Shown piece after piece: positions 1 to 8,236 of a DNA stretch of 52,951 nucleotides. Position numbers and translations under genes: made by a program. Numbering within the stretch: the stretch's first letter is position 1; the number at the start of each line of letters is the position of its first letter. Origin of the DNA: Deltaproteobacteria bacterium (GTDB lineage Bacteria; Myxococcota_A; UBA796; GCA-2862545); NCBI GenBank assembly GCA_006226595.1, contig SBGP01000112.1:1-52951 (forward strand). Reading direction: 5' to 3'. Under the pieces are notes generated by a model, which was given only the letters and a program-made list of their open reading frames with translations, did not search any database and was not told the DNA's origin.

Positions 1-109
1 CCAAGGGCACCGTAGGGGAGGAAGCGTGCTGAAGCACGTGACCGACGAGACGACGGGCGAAGGCGTGAAACGGGTCCAGAACGCGACGGGAGAGTCTTTC
101 AGCGGCCTG
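1..109. other. Unassigned window edge
   Basis: This short stretch lies beyond the 3' end of wecB. The minus strand stays open after the wecB stop and could hold the start of another gene running off the window (a GTG lies at 37-35), but no family is recognisable. A small inverted repeat, CGTGC-TGAA-GCACG, spans 25-38. Nothing firmer can be said. Confidence 0.3.
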
Positions 110-1234
110 CTAGCCCTTGGCGAGCGCGTCGAGGATGCGCTGGCTCGCGTGCCCATCGCCATAGGGATTGTGGGCGTCGGCCATTGCCGCGTATGCTGTC
201 GGATCGGTGAGCAGCCGGGTCGTCTCGCCGACGATCGCCTCGACCACCGTACCCACGAGCTTCACGGTGCCCGCTTCCACGCCCTCCGGACGCTCGGTGG
301 TGTCGCGCATCACGAGCACCGGCTTGCCAAGCGCCGGCGCCTCTTCCTGGATGCCGCCGGAGTCGGTGAGGATGATGTCGGCCCGGTCCATGAGCCGCAC
401 GAAGGGTGCGTAGCCGAGCGGGTCGACGAGCCGGATGTTGGCCACGCCGGAGAGGTGCTCGTTGACGGGCTTCTGGACGTTGGGGTTGAGGTGCACCGGG
501 TAGATGAACTGCACGTCGGGGAAGCGCTCGGCGAGGGTGGCGAGTGCCTGGCAGATGCGCAGGAAGCCGCCCCCGAAGGACTCGCGGCGATGCCCGGTGA
601 CGAGCACGATGCGCGCATCCGAAGCGAGGAGATCGGCGACGGGCGCGAGCGGCTCGTCGACCTCCGTCGCGGGCAGCGACGGCAGGCGGTCACGCATCCA
701 CAGCAGCGCGTCGATCACGGTGTTGCCGGTGACCACGACGCGCGCCGGGTCACAGCCCTCGGCGAGCAACGCGTTGGCCGAGCGCTGGGTCGGCGCGAAG
801 TGCCAGTGGCAGATGCGGTCGGCGAGCACGCGGTTGGCCTCTTCGGGCCACGGGCTCATCAGGTTGCCGGTCCGCAGGCCCGCCTCGACGTGACCCACGG
901 GGATCTGCGCGTAGAACGCGGCCAGGGTACCGGCGAGGGTCGTCGTCGTGTCGCCGTGGACGAGCACGGCGTCGGGCGCCTCCGCCTTGAGGACATCGCG
1001 CATGCCGAGCAGCACGCGGCTGGTCACGTCGTACAGGTCCTGGCCGGGCTTCATGATGCCCAGGTCGTGGTGCGGCTCGATCGCGAACTGGGCGAGCACC
1101 TGGTCGAGCATGCCGCGGTGCTGCGCGGTGACGCACACCCGGCTGTCGAAGCGGTCGTCCGCGTCGAGCGCCTTGACCAGCGGCGCCATCTTGATGGCCT
1201 CGGGACGGGTACCGAAGACGGTGAGCACCTTCAT
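110..1234 (-). CDS. wecB: UDP-N-acetylglucosamine 2-epimerase (non-hydrolysing)
   Basis: This cytoplasmic enzyme interconverts UDP-GlcNAc and UDP-ManNAc, the first step towards ManNAc/ManNAcA-containing surface polysaccharides. The 374-residue length is normal for the family. Visible motifs are [11 protein letters not shown] (8-18), [10 protein letters not shown] with Asp95, VEAGLRTGN with Glu117, PEEANR with Glu131, TGHRRESFG (about 213-221) and [16 protein letters not shown] towards the C-terminus. Asp95, Glu117 and Glu131 fall at the positions known to be catalytic in Escherichia coli WecB. The start at 1234 places [13 protein letters not shown] at the N-terminus as in the family, and it overlaps the wecC stop in an ATGA. 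The gene is therefore co-transcribed and probably translationally coupled with wecC. Function is very secure; which polysaccharide it serves is not visible. Confidence 0.97.
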   Translation of the reverse strand: MKVLTVFGTRPEAIKMAPLVKALDADDRFDSRVCVTAQHRGMLDQVLAQFAIEPHHDLGIMKPGQDLYDVTSRVLLGMRDVLKAEAPDAVLVHGDTTTTLAGTLAAFYAQIPVGHVEAGLRTGNLMSPWPEEANRVLADRICHWHFAPTQRSANALLAEGCDPARVVVTGNTVIDALLWMRDRLPSLPATEVDEPLAPVADLLASDARIVLVTGHRRESFGGGFLRICQALATLAERFPDVQFIYPVHLNPNVQKPVNEHLSGVANIRLVDPLGYAPFVRLMDRADIILTDSGGIQEEAPALGKPVLVMRDTTERPEGVEAGTVKLVGTVVEAIVGETTRLLTDPTAYAAMADAHNPYGDGHASQRILDALAKG

Positions 1235-2445
1235 CGGAACAGCCCACACGCGTCGATGACGACCTTCTCTTGCAGGCGGCTGCGGTCCATGCGCTTGAAC
1301 GGCGTGTGCGCCACCAGGCCGACGACGATGTCGGCGCGACCGATAGCCTCTTCGAGGGGCACCACGTCGAAGCCCTCGAGCTCACGGAGGTTGGGCTCGA
1401 CGGCGAGCACCTCGGCCTCGGGCATGGCCTCGATGATCGAGCGGGTCACGTGCAGGGCCGGCGACTCGCGCAGGTCGTCGATGTCCGGCTTGTAGGCGAG
1501 CCCCAGGCACGCGATGACCGGCTTGCGGAAGCGCTCGGCGCGGTCGAGTACCCGGCGGACCACCCAGTCCTCCTTGGCGACGTTGACCTCGCGAGCCGTG
1601 CGGATCAGGCGCGCCTCGTCCGAGGCGGAGGACACGATGAACCACGGGTCCACGGCCAGGCAGTGTCCACCGACTCCCGGTCCCGGGTTGAGGATCTGCA
1701 CGCGCGGATGGCGGTTCGCGAGGGCGATGACCTCCCACACGTCGATGTCGAGCGTGCCGCAGACCATCGACAGCTCGTTGGCGAAGGCGATGTTCACGTC
1801 GCGAAAGCTGTTCTCGGTGAGCTTGGCGAGCTCCGCGGTCCGCGCGTTGGTGACGAGCACCTCGCCGCTGACGAAGGTGCGGTAGAACGCCGCGGCCACC
1901 TCGGCGGAGGCCGGGTCCACACCGCCGACGATGCGGTCGTTGTCGACGAGCTCGCGGAGGATGTGTCCCGGAAGGACGCGCTCGGGGCAGTGGGCCACGT
2001 GGAAGGTGCGACGCCCATCCTCGACGAGGTCGGGCCGCAGTGCGGACAAGCGCTCGGCCACGCGCTCCGTGGTGCCGACCGGCGAGGTCGACTCGAGGAT
2101 GACGAGGTTGCCGGCGCGCACGTAGGGCGCAATCGACTCGGTGGCCGCGTCCACGTAGGACAGGTCGGGCACGTGCCCTTCGGCGAAGGGCGTCGGCACG
2201 GCGAGCACGAACAGGTCTGCCTCGGCAGGCTCGAGGGAGGCGACGAGGTTGCCGGAGTGCACCGCAGAGCGGACGAGCACGTCGAGCTCGGGCTCGACGA
2301 TGTGGATGCTGCCGCGGTTGATGGTGTCGACCACGTCGCTGCGCACGTCGACGCCGTGCACCTTGTGGCCCTTGGTCGCGAGCAGGCTGGCCGTCGGCAG
2401 TCCGATGTAGCCCAGGCCCATGACGCAGATCCGCTGTGTGTTCAC
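1231..2445 (-). CDS. wecC: UDP-N-acetyl-D-mannosamine dehydrogenase
   Basis: This NAD-dependent enzyme oxidises UDP-ManNAc to UDP-ManNAcA, using the product of the adjacent wecB. It has the UDP-glucose/GDP-mannose dehydrogenase architecture: Rossmann motif [10 protein letters not shown] near the N-terminus, [28 protein letters not shown], the active-site block [13 protein letters not shown] with Cys262, and [19 protein letters not shown] in the C-terminal UDP-binding part. I chose the GTG at 2445 because it follows GGAGG and leaves [15 protein letters not shown], a typical N-terminus. The upstream ATG at 2466 would add seven unlikely residues and an ATG further up adds more. The product is 404 residues. 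It is the first gene of the wecC-wecB pair and diverges from slyX. Confidence 0.95.
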   Translation of the reverse strand: MNTQRICVMGLGYIGLPTASLLATKGHKVHGVDVRSDVVDTINRGSIHIVEPELDVLVRSAVHSGNLVASLEPAEADLFVLAVPTPFAEGHVPDLSYVDAATESIAPYVRAGNLVILESTSPVGTTERVAERLSALRPDLVEDGRRTFHVAHCPERVLPGHILRELVDNDRIVGGVDPASAEVAAAFYRTFVSGEVLVTNARTAELAKLTENSFRDVNIAFANELSMVCGTLDIDVWEVIALANRHPRVQILNPGPGVGGHCLAVDPWFIVSSASDEARLIRTAREVNVAKEDWVVRRVLDRAERFRKPVIACLGLAYKPDIDDLRESPALHVTRSIIEAMPEAEVLAVEPNLRELEGFDVVPLEEAIGRADIVVGLVAHTPFKRMDRSRLQEKVVIDACGLFR

Positions 2446-2461
2446 TCGACCTCCGGTGCTC

Positions 2462-2490
2462 AGCATGCTTTCTTCGCGCACACGCGGCAA
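2462..2490 (-). promoter_or_regulatory. Possible wecC promoter
   Basis: On the minus strand TTGCCG (2490-2485) is followed after 17 bases by CATGCT (2467-2462). The GTG start of wecC lies 16 bases further on, with GGAGG in between. The -35 keeps TTG and the -10 lacks the first T, so this is only a plausible sigma-70-type promoter. Confidence 0.3.
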
Positions 2491-2542
2491 CGACGCTTCC
2501 GCAACGTCCGGGTACGCGATACAGCGCTGGTCGGGAGAGCGC

Positions 2543-2737
2543 ATGGAAGACCGGCTCATGGACCTCGAGATCAAGGTGGCCTTCGTCGAGAAGCACCTCG
2601 CGGAGCTCGACGAGATCGTCCGTCGCATGCACGACTCGCTGTCGCGCCTTCAGGCCGAGGTCGCCTCCCTCGCCGAAGAGCGGCAGGAGCACGGCGCCGT
2701 GCGCAGCCTCGCCGACGAGAAGCCGCCTCACTACTGA
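2543..2737 (+). CDS. slyX: SlyX family protein
   Basis: This 64-residue protein is almost entirely a heptad-patterned coiled coil (about 1-50) and ends in EKPPHY. The PPHY tail and the small size are hallmarks of the SlyX family, which is widespread in proteobacteria and has no established biochemical role. The ATG at 2543 follows GGGAGAG at a normal distance. A longer upstream reading would run through the wecC leader and looks non-coding. The gene diverges from wecC and is followed by a hairpin at 2768-2791, so it is probably transcribed alone. Confidence 0.85.
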   Translation: MEDRLMDLEIKVAFVEKHLAELDEIVRRMHDSLSRLQAEVASLAEERQEHGAVRSLADEKPPHY

Positions 2738-2767
2738 TCCTTGCGGGATCGGCCGGCACCGCCTAAG

Positions 2768-2795
2768 CCAGGGTCGTTGAGTTGACCCTGGTGTT
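2768..2795 (+). terminator. Putative terminator hairpin after slyX
   Basis: CCAGGGTC (2768-2775) and GACCCTGG (2784-2791) form a perfect 8-bp stem with an 8-base loop, followed by TGTT. The T-tract is weak, so it may be an intrinsic terminator of modest strength. It lies between slyX and the gene starting at 2799. Confidence 0.5.
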
Positions 2796-2798
2796 CGT

Positions 2799-3239
2799 AT
2801 GTCCGCGCCCATTGCCGTGCGGGTGCTGCGCGCGCGTGCGCTTCGCCACCGCGCCGTAGGCCACCTGTTTCGCGAGATCCCGGCCTCGCTGCGTCCGTTC
2901 TACGCGATGACGCCGCGGGAGACGCGCTTCGTGCGTGCGCTCCTCGCGGACCACCCGAACCTGTGGCTGTATCGCGTGCACCAGCAGCGCTTCGCCGGAG
3001 ACTTCGCGGTCATCGACATGTCGAGCCCGCGGTGGGAGCGCCGTCCCCTCTTCGTGGTGGACCTCAAGCTCGGCGCACCGGTCCGTCTCGGTCGCGGCCC
3101 GGCAGGAGTCCAGCTGTTGCGGGTTCCAGAGCTGGTGGACACGCTCCGCGGCCTCCGAGTCAGCGGCAGCGAGCCCATCCTCGCGACCGGGGACGGGCAG
3201 GCGCTGCACGCATGGCTCGGAAGCATGGACTCGGGGTGA
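2799..3239 (+). CDS. Hypothetical protein, 146 aa
   Basis: I do not recognise a named family. The protein is basic at the N-terminus (RVLRARALRHRAVGHL) and has a conserved-looking centre, NLWLYRVHQQRFAGDFAVID followed about 20 residues later by FVVDLKLGAP. A VVDLK strand with an upstream acidic DFAVID strand is vaguely reminiscent of nuclease-like folds, but this is speculation and no catalytic set can be assigned. No signal peptide or membrane segment is visible, so it is probably cytoplasmic. No clear Shine-Dalgarno precedes the ATG. The gene is monocistronic and flanked by hairpins at 2768-2791 and 3242-3280. Codon use fits the neighbours, so it is very likely a real gene. Confidence 0.75.
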   Translation: MSAPIAVRVLRARALRHRAVGHLFREIPASLRPFYAMTPRETRFVRALLADHPNLWLYRVHQQRFAGDFAVIDMSSPRWERRPLFVVDLKLGAPVRLGRGPAGVQLLRVPELVDTLRGLRVSGSEPILATGDGQALHAWLGSMDSG

Positions 3240-3241
3240 GC

Positions 3242-3280
3242 CGCCCCGCCGCTTGGTTAGGGGACAGGACGGGCGGGGCG
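3242..3280. terminator. Possible bidirectional terminator hairpin
   Basis: A 9-bp GC-only stem pairs 3242-3250 with 3272-3280 across a 21-base loop. It lies between two convergent genes (ends at 3239 and 3355). There is no T-tract, so it could act as a Rho-assisted or mRNA-end-protecting hairpin, not necessarily a true intrinsic terminator. Confidence 0.35.
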
Positions 3281-3354
3281 ACCCACCGAGAGTAGGCCGC
3301 CGACTCCGATGCAGTGCCTGCTGCCTCGAACGGAGTGGAGCCGACGGCGAGAAG

Positions 3355-3720
3355 TCAGGGCGACACGGCGAGGCCGATGCCGAGCGACAGGGTGTAGTTC
3401 TCTGTCTGCAGGTTGTGGGCGGAGACCGCGGGCCCGACGGTCAGGCTCAGTCCGTGCTGATCCGAGGCGAGCTCCACGGCGGCCGTCGCCGGCGCCAGCA
3501 TCTGCGCCGGGGCCCGCGGGGGATCCGTGTCCGTGTCGGTGTCGGTGTCCGTGTCGGTGTCGGTGTCCGTGTCGGCATCCGTATCGGCATCGGTGTCCGC
3601 ATCCGTGTCGGCGTCGACATCGGTGTCCGCGTCGCCGTCGACGCCGGTGTCGGTCACCTCGTCGCTATCGCCAGAACAAGCCGCCAAACAGAGCGCGAGC
3701 ACGAGGAAGAGTGAGCGCAT
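3355..3720 (-). CDS. Small lipoprotein with Asp-Thr/Asp-Ala repeat linker
   Basis: The 121-residue product starts with a lipoprotein signal peptide (MRSLFLVLALCLAAC, lipidated Cys15). A strictly alternating acidic linker of Asp-Ala, Asp-Val and Asp-Thr dipeptides follows (about residues 30-66), then an uncharged tail of about 50 residues rich in Ala, Leu and Thr. The tail resembles part of a beta-barrel or beta-rich domain (NYTLSLGIGLAVSP), but no family is recognised. AGGAGG precedes the ATG. The acidic linker is the kind seen between the lipid anchor and the folded domain of many myxobacterial surface lipoproteins, including the one at 32837-35494. The tail is short for a domain, so the gene may be a truncated relative of a larger lipoprotein. 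Confidence 0.75.
   Translation of the reverse strand: MRSLFLVLALCLAACSGDSDEVTDTGVDGDADTDVDADTDADTDADTDADTDTDTDTDTDTDTDTDPPRAPAQMLAPATAAVELASDQHGLSLTVGPAVSAHNLQTENYTLSLGIGLAVSP
3523..3633 (-). repeat. Hexanucleotide repeat encoding (Asp-X)n linker
   Basis: This tract is made of hexamers reading GTGTCG, GTGTCC, GCATCC or similar on the plus strand, which encode Asp-Thr, Asp-Ala and Asp-Val on the minus strand. The repeat is in frame, and each unit is two codons, so slippage by whole units would change linker length without a frameshift. The closest match in the window is at 35234-35383. Confidence 0.85.
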
Positions 3721-3838
3721 CGAACCTCCTGGGGACGCCGGGTCCCGACACCCTCAACCTTCCACGGCGGAACTCTCCGCGGACCTCACCAGATCTCACC
3801 GCGGACGATGAGGGCCCTCTCCATGCGGGCTCGGCGAG

Positions 3839-3851
3839 TATGCTTTCGACG
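3839..3851 (+). promoter_or_regulatory. -10-like TATGCT, leaderless geometry
   Basis: TATGCT at 3839-3844 lies 7 bases before the ATG at 3852, and no Shine-Dalgarno is present. The alternative in-frame ATG at 3840 lies inside this hexamer. If it is a -10 box, transcription starts at or next to the start codon. Confidence 0.5.
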
Positions 3852-6407
3852 ATGCCTCGCTACGCCCTCGACAACTTCGTCATCGACACGGACTCCGCCC
3901 GCCTGTGGCTGGACGGCGAACCCGTGGACGCGCAGCCCCTGGTCATCCAGATGCTGGCGTACCTCACCGAGCGAAAGGGCCAGGTGGTGAGCCGCGACGA
4001 GCTCGCCGCTCACTTGTGGCCGGACGTGCAGGTCACGGACCACTCCCTGACCCAGGCCGCGCACAAGCTGCGCCGCGCGCTCGGCGACCACCGGGACTGG
4101 ATCGCCACCGTGCCGCGCAAGGGCTTCCGTCTCGATGCGCCGGTCAAGTCCCTGCGGCGGCGCACGGGCCCGCCCCCACCGCCGATGCGCCCGCGCCTCC
4201 ACGGGCGGGACGCGGAGCTCGCGCAGGTCGAGGCCTGGCTCGGGGCTGGGGACCGCCTGGTGTCGATCACCGGACCCGGCGGCATCGGCAAGACGACGGT
4301 GCTCACCGAGATCGGCCATCGGATGGGAGTGAGCGCGCTGTTCGCCCCGCTCGGCGACGCCACCGACCGCCAGGACCTGTGCCGCGCACTCGCCGGCGCA
4401 CTCGATGCGACCGTGCCCGGCGACGTCGCGGTGAGCGCCATCGCCGAGCTGCTACGCAGGCGGGGACCGACCGTGCTGCTCCTCGACAACTTCGAGCAGC
4501 TCGCGAAGAGCGAGACCGCGACCGTGCAGCTGTGGCTGCGGGCCTGCCCCGACCTGCAGGTGGTGATCTCGACGCGCATCGCCCTGCGCCTGGTCCACGA
4601 GCGCCGCCTCGCGCTGGGTCCTCTCCCCCTACCCGAGGGGAACGACGCGACCAGCCTCTCCGAGAGCGCGGCCGGCGCCCTGTTCCTGGAGCGAGCACGC
4701 GCCGCCGACCCCGACCTGCAGCTGGGCGACGGGGACATCGCGGCGATCGCGGCGCTGTGCCGCGAGCTCGACGGACTTCCGCTGGCCCTCGAGCTGGCCG
4801 CGGCTCGCGTGCGCCTGATCCCGCCCAAGAAGCTGCTCGATACCCTCGGCAGGCGCCTCCACAGCCTGAAGAACGCACGGAGAGACGCCCCCGCGCGCCA
4901 CGAGTCCCTCGCGGCCGCCATCGAGTGGAGCTTCACGCTGCTCGACGCCGCCCAGGCCGACGCCATGGCCCGACTGTCGGTGTTCGAGGGCGACTTCGAC
5001 TTCGACGCCGCGGGCGCGGTGCTCGGCGACGAGGCCCTGGAGAGGGTCGAGGACCTGCTCGACCACAGCCTGCTCCGCCGGCTGCCGCGCGGACGCTTCG
5101 GACTGTTCGCGACGATCCGGGCTCATGCCGCCCAGCACCTGCCCGCGAACAGCGACGCCTCCGAGCGCCACGCCCGGCACTTCGTGGAGCGCGCCGAAGC
5201 CGGTGACATCGAGGCCGCCGATGTCGACAACCTGCTCGCAGCCAGCCGATGGGCGGCGCTGCGGGACGACGGACTCGCGCTCCGGTCCCATGCCGCGCTG
5301 ATGCGGGTGCTCCGCCGCAACGGACCGATCGCCGCCGCCCTTCCCAGCCTCGAGGCCGCGCTCACCCTGCCGCGTCCCGCCGAGATCGAGGCCGAGCTCC
5401 GCATGTTGCGCGCCGATGCGTTCCGCCTGCTCGGCCGCCGAGAGGAGGCCGCCCGCGACCTGCGTCGCGCCTCGACCCTGGCCCCAGGTGGCGACCTCGC
5501 GGGCCGCATCCTCCATGCCCAGGCCCTCGTTCACCGCGACAACGCGGACTCCGCGCGGGCGGAAGAGGCCTTCGAGACCGCCATCGCGCACTTCCGCACC
5601 GCGAACACGCCGGACCTCGAGAGCCGCGCCCTCCGCGAGCACGGCGAGCTCATGTGTCAGGTGGGCCGCTACGCCGACAGCGAGCGCCTGCTCTCCCAGG
5701 CCTCGGCCCTCGCCGCCGCCACCGCCGACCGCGCCGGTCTCGCCGCCGCGCGTGGCGCCATGGGTCGCCTGCAGCACGCTCGTGGCGAGCTGCACGAGGC
5801 GCGCCAGGGCATGGAAGAGGCCCTCGCCTTCCTCGAAGAGAGCGGAGATGCCGTGCTCGCCTCCGTGGCGCTCCAGCACCTCGCGCCAGTCCTCGCCGAG
5901 CTCGGCGAACACGAGGCCGCGCACGAAGCTCTCGACCGCGCCGAGAACCTCCAGGAGCAGACCGGACAGCTGCAGCTGCTCGCCTTCACCCGCGGCAAGC
6001 GGGGTCAGCTGTGGCTCGCCGAGCAGGCCCTCGAGGCCGCGTGGGACGAGCTGTCCTCGGCCGTGGAGCTGTGCCGTCAGTTCCACCTCGCCGGCGGCGA
6101 AGGCACGTTCCGCAGCAGCCTCGCGGTGATTCATGCCCGCCGCGCGGAGGACGAGGCCGCCCGACGCGAGCTCGCCCTCGCCCAGGCCCTGCTCGAGACG
6201 GCCGACTCGGCGCTGGATCTGCTCGAGGTCCACCTTCGCCGGGCCCGGCTCGATGCTGCTTCCGACCCGATCGCCGCCCACCGGGCCGCGGCCCAGGCCA
6301 CCGCCCTTCGCGATCGCATCGAGCTGCCGCCGGACAGTCGCCTCCACCGCGAGCTCGTCGACATCCATCGGCGCCTCGACGCCGCGGCCTTCCTGTCGAT
6401 GCGCTAG
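3852..6407 (+). CDS. Winged-helix / P-loop ATPase / TPR transcriptional regulator
   Basis: This 851-residue protein has three parts. Residues about 1-100 form an OmpR/PhoB-type winged helix (EPVDAQPLVIQMLAYLTERK, then ELAAHLWPDVQV and TVPRKGFRL), as in CadC- and SARP-like regulators, but without a receiver. Residues about 115-480 form an NB-ARC/STAND-type ATPase with Walker A GPGGIGKTT (Lys147) and Walker B VLLLDNF (Asp212). The remaining 350 residues are Ala/Arg/Glu-rich helical repeats of TPR type. Such STAND regulators bind ATP and oligomerise when a ligand or partner engages the repeats; the ligand here is unknown. The gene is monocistronic and convergent with the TVP38-type gene, sharing a CTAG at the stop codons. 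DNA targets cannot be inferred from the sequence. Confidence 0.88.
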   Translation: MPRYALDNFVIDTDSARLWLDGEPVDAQPLVIQMLAYLTERKGQVVSRDELAAHLWPDVQVTDHSLTQAAHKLRRALGDHRDWIATVPRKGFRLDAPVKSLRRRTGPPPPPMRPRLHGRDAELAQVEAWLGAGDRLVSITGPGGIGKTTVLTEIGHRMGVSALFAPLGDATDRQDLCRALAGALDATVPGDVAVSAIAELLRRRGPTVLLLDNFEQLAKSETATVQLWLRACPDLQVVISTRIALRLVHERRLALGPLPLPEGNDATSLSESAAGALFLERARAADPDLQLGDGDIAAIAALCRELDGLPLALELAAARVRLIPPKKLLDTLGRRLHSLKNARRDAPARHESLAAAIEWSFTLLDAAQADAMARLSVFEGDFDFDAAGAVLGDEALERVEDLLDHSLLRRLPRGRFGLFATIRAHAAQHLPANSDASERHARHFVERAEAGDIEAADVDNLLAASRWAALRDDGLALRSHAALMRVLRRNGPIAAALPSLEAALTLPRPAEIEAELRMLRADAFRLLGRREEAARDLRRASTLAPGGDLAGRILHAQALVHRDNADSARAEEAFETAIAHFRTANTPDLESRALREHGELMCQVGRYADSERLLSQASALAAATADRAGLAAARGAMGRLQHARGELHEARQGMEEALAFLEESGDAVLASVALQHLAPVLAELGEHEAAHEALDRAENLQEQTGQLQLLAFTRGKRGQLWLAEQALEAAWDELSSAVELCRQFHLAGGEGTFRSSLAVIHARRAEDEAARRELALAQALLETADSALDLLEVHLRRARLDAASDPIAAHRAAAQATALRDRIELPPDSRLHRELVDIHRRLDAAAFLSMR

Positions 6408-7093
6408 CTCTGCGGAAGCACGAGCGCGCGACTCGCGACGCGCGTCACCGCCACGGTCGCCACCAGCGTGAGCACCGCGCCCCCGATCATCACCCCGCCC
6501 GGAGGCGGCGCCCCGTCGAGCAGCTGGGTCAGGCTCGCGACGCCGGCGCCGATGATCGCGTTGAACACCACCACCGGAATCACACCGATCGCCGTGCCGA
6601 GCACGTACTCGCGAAAACTCACCGGTGAGGCGCCGAGCGCGTAGCTGATGATGTTGTACGGAAACAGCGGCGACATGCGGGTGAGCGCGACCACGTACAC
6701 CCCGCGTCGCCCCACCTCGCTCTCGAGGGCGCGCCACCGCGGCGAGTGCATGGCACGAGCGACCACCGCGTCTCGAAGCAGCGTACGGCCGAGCAGGAAC
6801 GCGATCGCCGCCGCCGTCACCGACAGCGCCCAGCCCACGACAGCCCCGACCACAGGACCATAGAGAAAGCCCGCGGAGCCCATCTGCACCGACGCCGGGA
6901 GCATCAGCAGGGCCCAGGCGAGCACGCCGAAGGCGAAGGGCACGGGACCAGCCTGCTCGAGGCGCTCGAGCCAGCCGAGCAGATCGCGGACGCCGAGGTC
7001 GCTCCACCAGATGCCGAGCACGAGACCGCCGAGCACGGCTGCAAACAGCAGCGCACGGCGAATGGGCAGGTTCGGCGAGGAGGTTCCGGACAC
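6404..7093 (-). CDS. TVP38/TMEM64 family inner-membrane protein
   Basis: This is a polytopic inner-membrane protein of the SNARE-associated/TVP38/DedA superfamily, thought to act in lipid scrambling or membrane homeostasis. Evidence is an N-terminal membrane segment (LLFAAVLGGLVLGIWW), a family-type block GFLYGPVVGAVVGWALSVTA with FLLGRTLLRD, then the signature RMSPLFPYNIISYALGAS, and two C-terminal membrane segments. I chose the GTG at 7093, preceded by GAGGG, which gives 229 residues. An in-frame ATG at 7129 and a TTG at 7141 would add a short charged tail. The stop overlaps the stop of the convergent regulator gene within the palindrome CTAG. A more distant relative, a DedA protein, is encoded at 46729-47316. 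Confidence 0.88.
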   Translation of the reverse strand: MSGTSSPNLPIRRALLFAAVLGGLVLGIWWSDLGVRDLLGWLERLEQAGPVPFAFGVLAWALLMLPASVQMGSAGFLYGPVVGAVVGWALSVTAAAIAFLLGRTLLRDAVVARAMHSPRWRALESEVGRRGVYVVALTRMSPLFPYNIISYALGASPVSFREYVLGTAIGVIPVVVFNAIIGAGVASLTQLLDGAPPPGGVMIGGAVLTLVATVAVTRVASRALVLPQS

Positions 7094-7245
7094 GTCGCCC
7101 TCGGTATCGCAGTGGTTCGGCCGGCGCATCCGACCGGACAAGGCATGACAGCGATTCCTTTCGCCTTCCTGTCACGAGATGACGCGCCTCGAATGTCCGG
7201 CGAGCTCCGGCGTCCCACAGGCGTCTTTCCAGGGAGGAAAGCCCC

Positions 7246-7989
7246 ATGCTCCATCACCTCAAGACCCTGCGCGACCTCGGCCTCTCCGCTGCGATCACCC
7301 TGGTCCTGTTCGGAAGCCCCGTCGGCGTGGCCGCCATCAAGAACGTGCCCATGCTCCAGGAAGCCATCGAACAGCCCGAGGAGACCCGGGTGGTGTACCT
7401 GCCCCCGCCGCCGCCTCCGAAGGCGCCCGCCGCGGACGACTCCGGCAAGGAGAGCACCCCCTCCGAGAGCCCGGACACCCAGAAGCTCGGCGGAAGCGGC
7501 GTGCCCGTCGAGGCGGTCGCCAAGGCCGGCGCGACCAGCGCCCGCCACTACGGCGGCACCGCCGGCACCGTGCGCGGCACCCGGTTCACCCCGGCCAAGA
7601 AGGCCAAGACCCCGCGGACCAGCCGCTGCACGCCGGACAACCCGCAGATCGTCGTCGAGGACCGCAACTACCGCGTCGTCGAGCGCGCGCTGGTCGACCA
7701 CTACACCGGCGACCTCTCCGAGCTCAACCGCCTCGGCTACGTGAAGAAGCACGTCGGCGAGGACGGCGGCAAGTCCGACGGACTGCTCGTCCGCGGCATC
7801 CGCTGCGGCAACGACCTGCACGAGCTCGGCATCCGCAACAACGACATCGTGCACACGGTGAACGGCAAGAAGGTGCGCAACCTGCTCCAGGCCGTGGCCG
7901 TCTACCTCAAGCTCAAGGGCCAGGAAGACTTCGTGGTCGAGCTCACCCGCGGCGGCAAGCGGGTCACCCTCCGCTACCGCCTGACCTGA
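7246..7989 (+). CDS. Secreted/periplasmic PDZ-domain protein, GspC-like
   Basis: This 247-residue protein begins with a membrane segment or signal (SAAITLVLFGSPVGVAA), followed by a Pro-rich linker (LPPPPPPKAP) and a low-complexity region to about residue 125. The C-terminal 110 residues resemble the PDZ end of type II secretion protein GspC: a RNYRVVERALVDHY helix, GLLVRGIRCGNDLHELGIRN, then DIVHTVNGKKVRNLLQAV and a final strand. The linear order of N-terminal anchor, Pro-rich linker and C-terminal PDZ also matches GspC, but no other secretion gene is nearby, so I call it only GspC-like. GGGAGGAAA precedes the ATG at a good distance. There is no recognisable protease domain. Confidence 0.75.
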   Translation: MLHHLKTLRDLGLSAAITLVLFGSPVGVAAIKNVPMLQEAIEQPEETRVVYLPPPPPPKAPAADDSGKESTPSESPDTQKLGGSGVPVEAVAKAGATSARHYGGTAGTVRGTRFTPAKKAKTPRTSRCTPDNPQIVVEDRNYRVVERALVDHYTGDLSELNRLGYVKKHVGEDGGKSDGLLVRGIRCGNDLHELGIRNNDIVHTVNGKKVRNLLQAVAVYLKLKGQEDFVVELTRGGKRVTLRYRLT

Positions 7990-7995
7990 CGCGAC

Positions 7996-8163
7996 TCAGG
8001 GGGCGTCCTCGCGCTCCGCCGACGTGGCCCTCCCCGGCTCCGTCACTCCCTCCCTGGTTTCCAGGAGCCCGAGGACGCCTCCCTTCGCGTGTCGCATGCG
8101 CAGTTCGCGCACCGTCACCTTCGCCTTCGGCACATGACGGAATTGGCGGTTCCACCCTTCCAT
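7996..8163 (-). CDS. Possible small basic protein, 55 aa
   Basis: A 55-codon frame on the minus strand starts with ATG at 8163, preceded by GAGG at about 8 bases, and stops just beyond the end of the PDZ gene. The product is basic in its first half (RQFRHVPKAKVTVRELRMRH) and acidic and Thr/Glu-rich at the end. It has no signal peptide and no recognised family. It fills most of an otherwise empty gap between the PDZ gene and the signalling operon. The Shine-Dalgarno and even composition favour a real gene, but at this length chance is not excluded. Confidence 0.35.
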   Translation of the reverse strand: MEGWNRQFRHVPKAKVTVRELRMRHAKGGVLGLLETREGVTEPGRATSAEREDAP

Positions 8164-8210
8164 GCGCCCATCCTCACGGATTTGCCTGCCGCGAGGGCGT
8201 CTCCAGGCAG

Positions 8211-8236
8211 TATCCTGCACGTCAACCGGGGAACGC
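8211..8236 (+). promoter_or_regulatory. -10-like TATCCT for the signalling operon, short leader
   Basis: TATCCT at 8211-8216 lies 20 bases before the ATG at 8237, with GGGGAA in between as a weak Shine-Dalgarno. A TTGCCT at 8182-8187 is 23 bases upstream of it, too far for a standard -35. This is the only promoter-like site I see for the operon that follows. Confidence 0.4.

Noticed and set aside
4629-7247. An 872-codon minus-strand frame over the TPR regulator
   Set aside because: It is a Gly/Arg/Glu-rich shadow of the high-GC regulator gene. The regulator has clear winged-helix and Walker motifs on the other strand.
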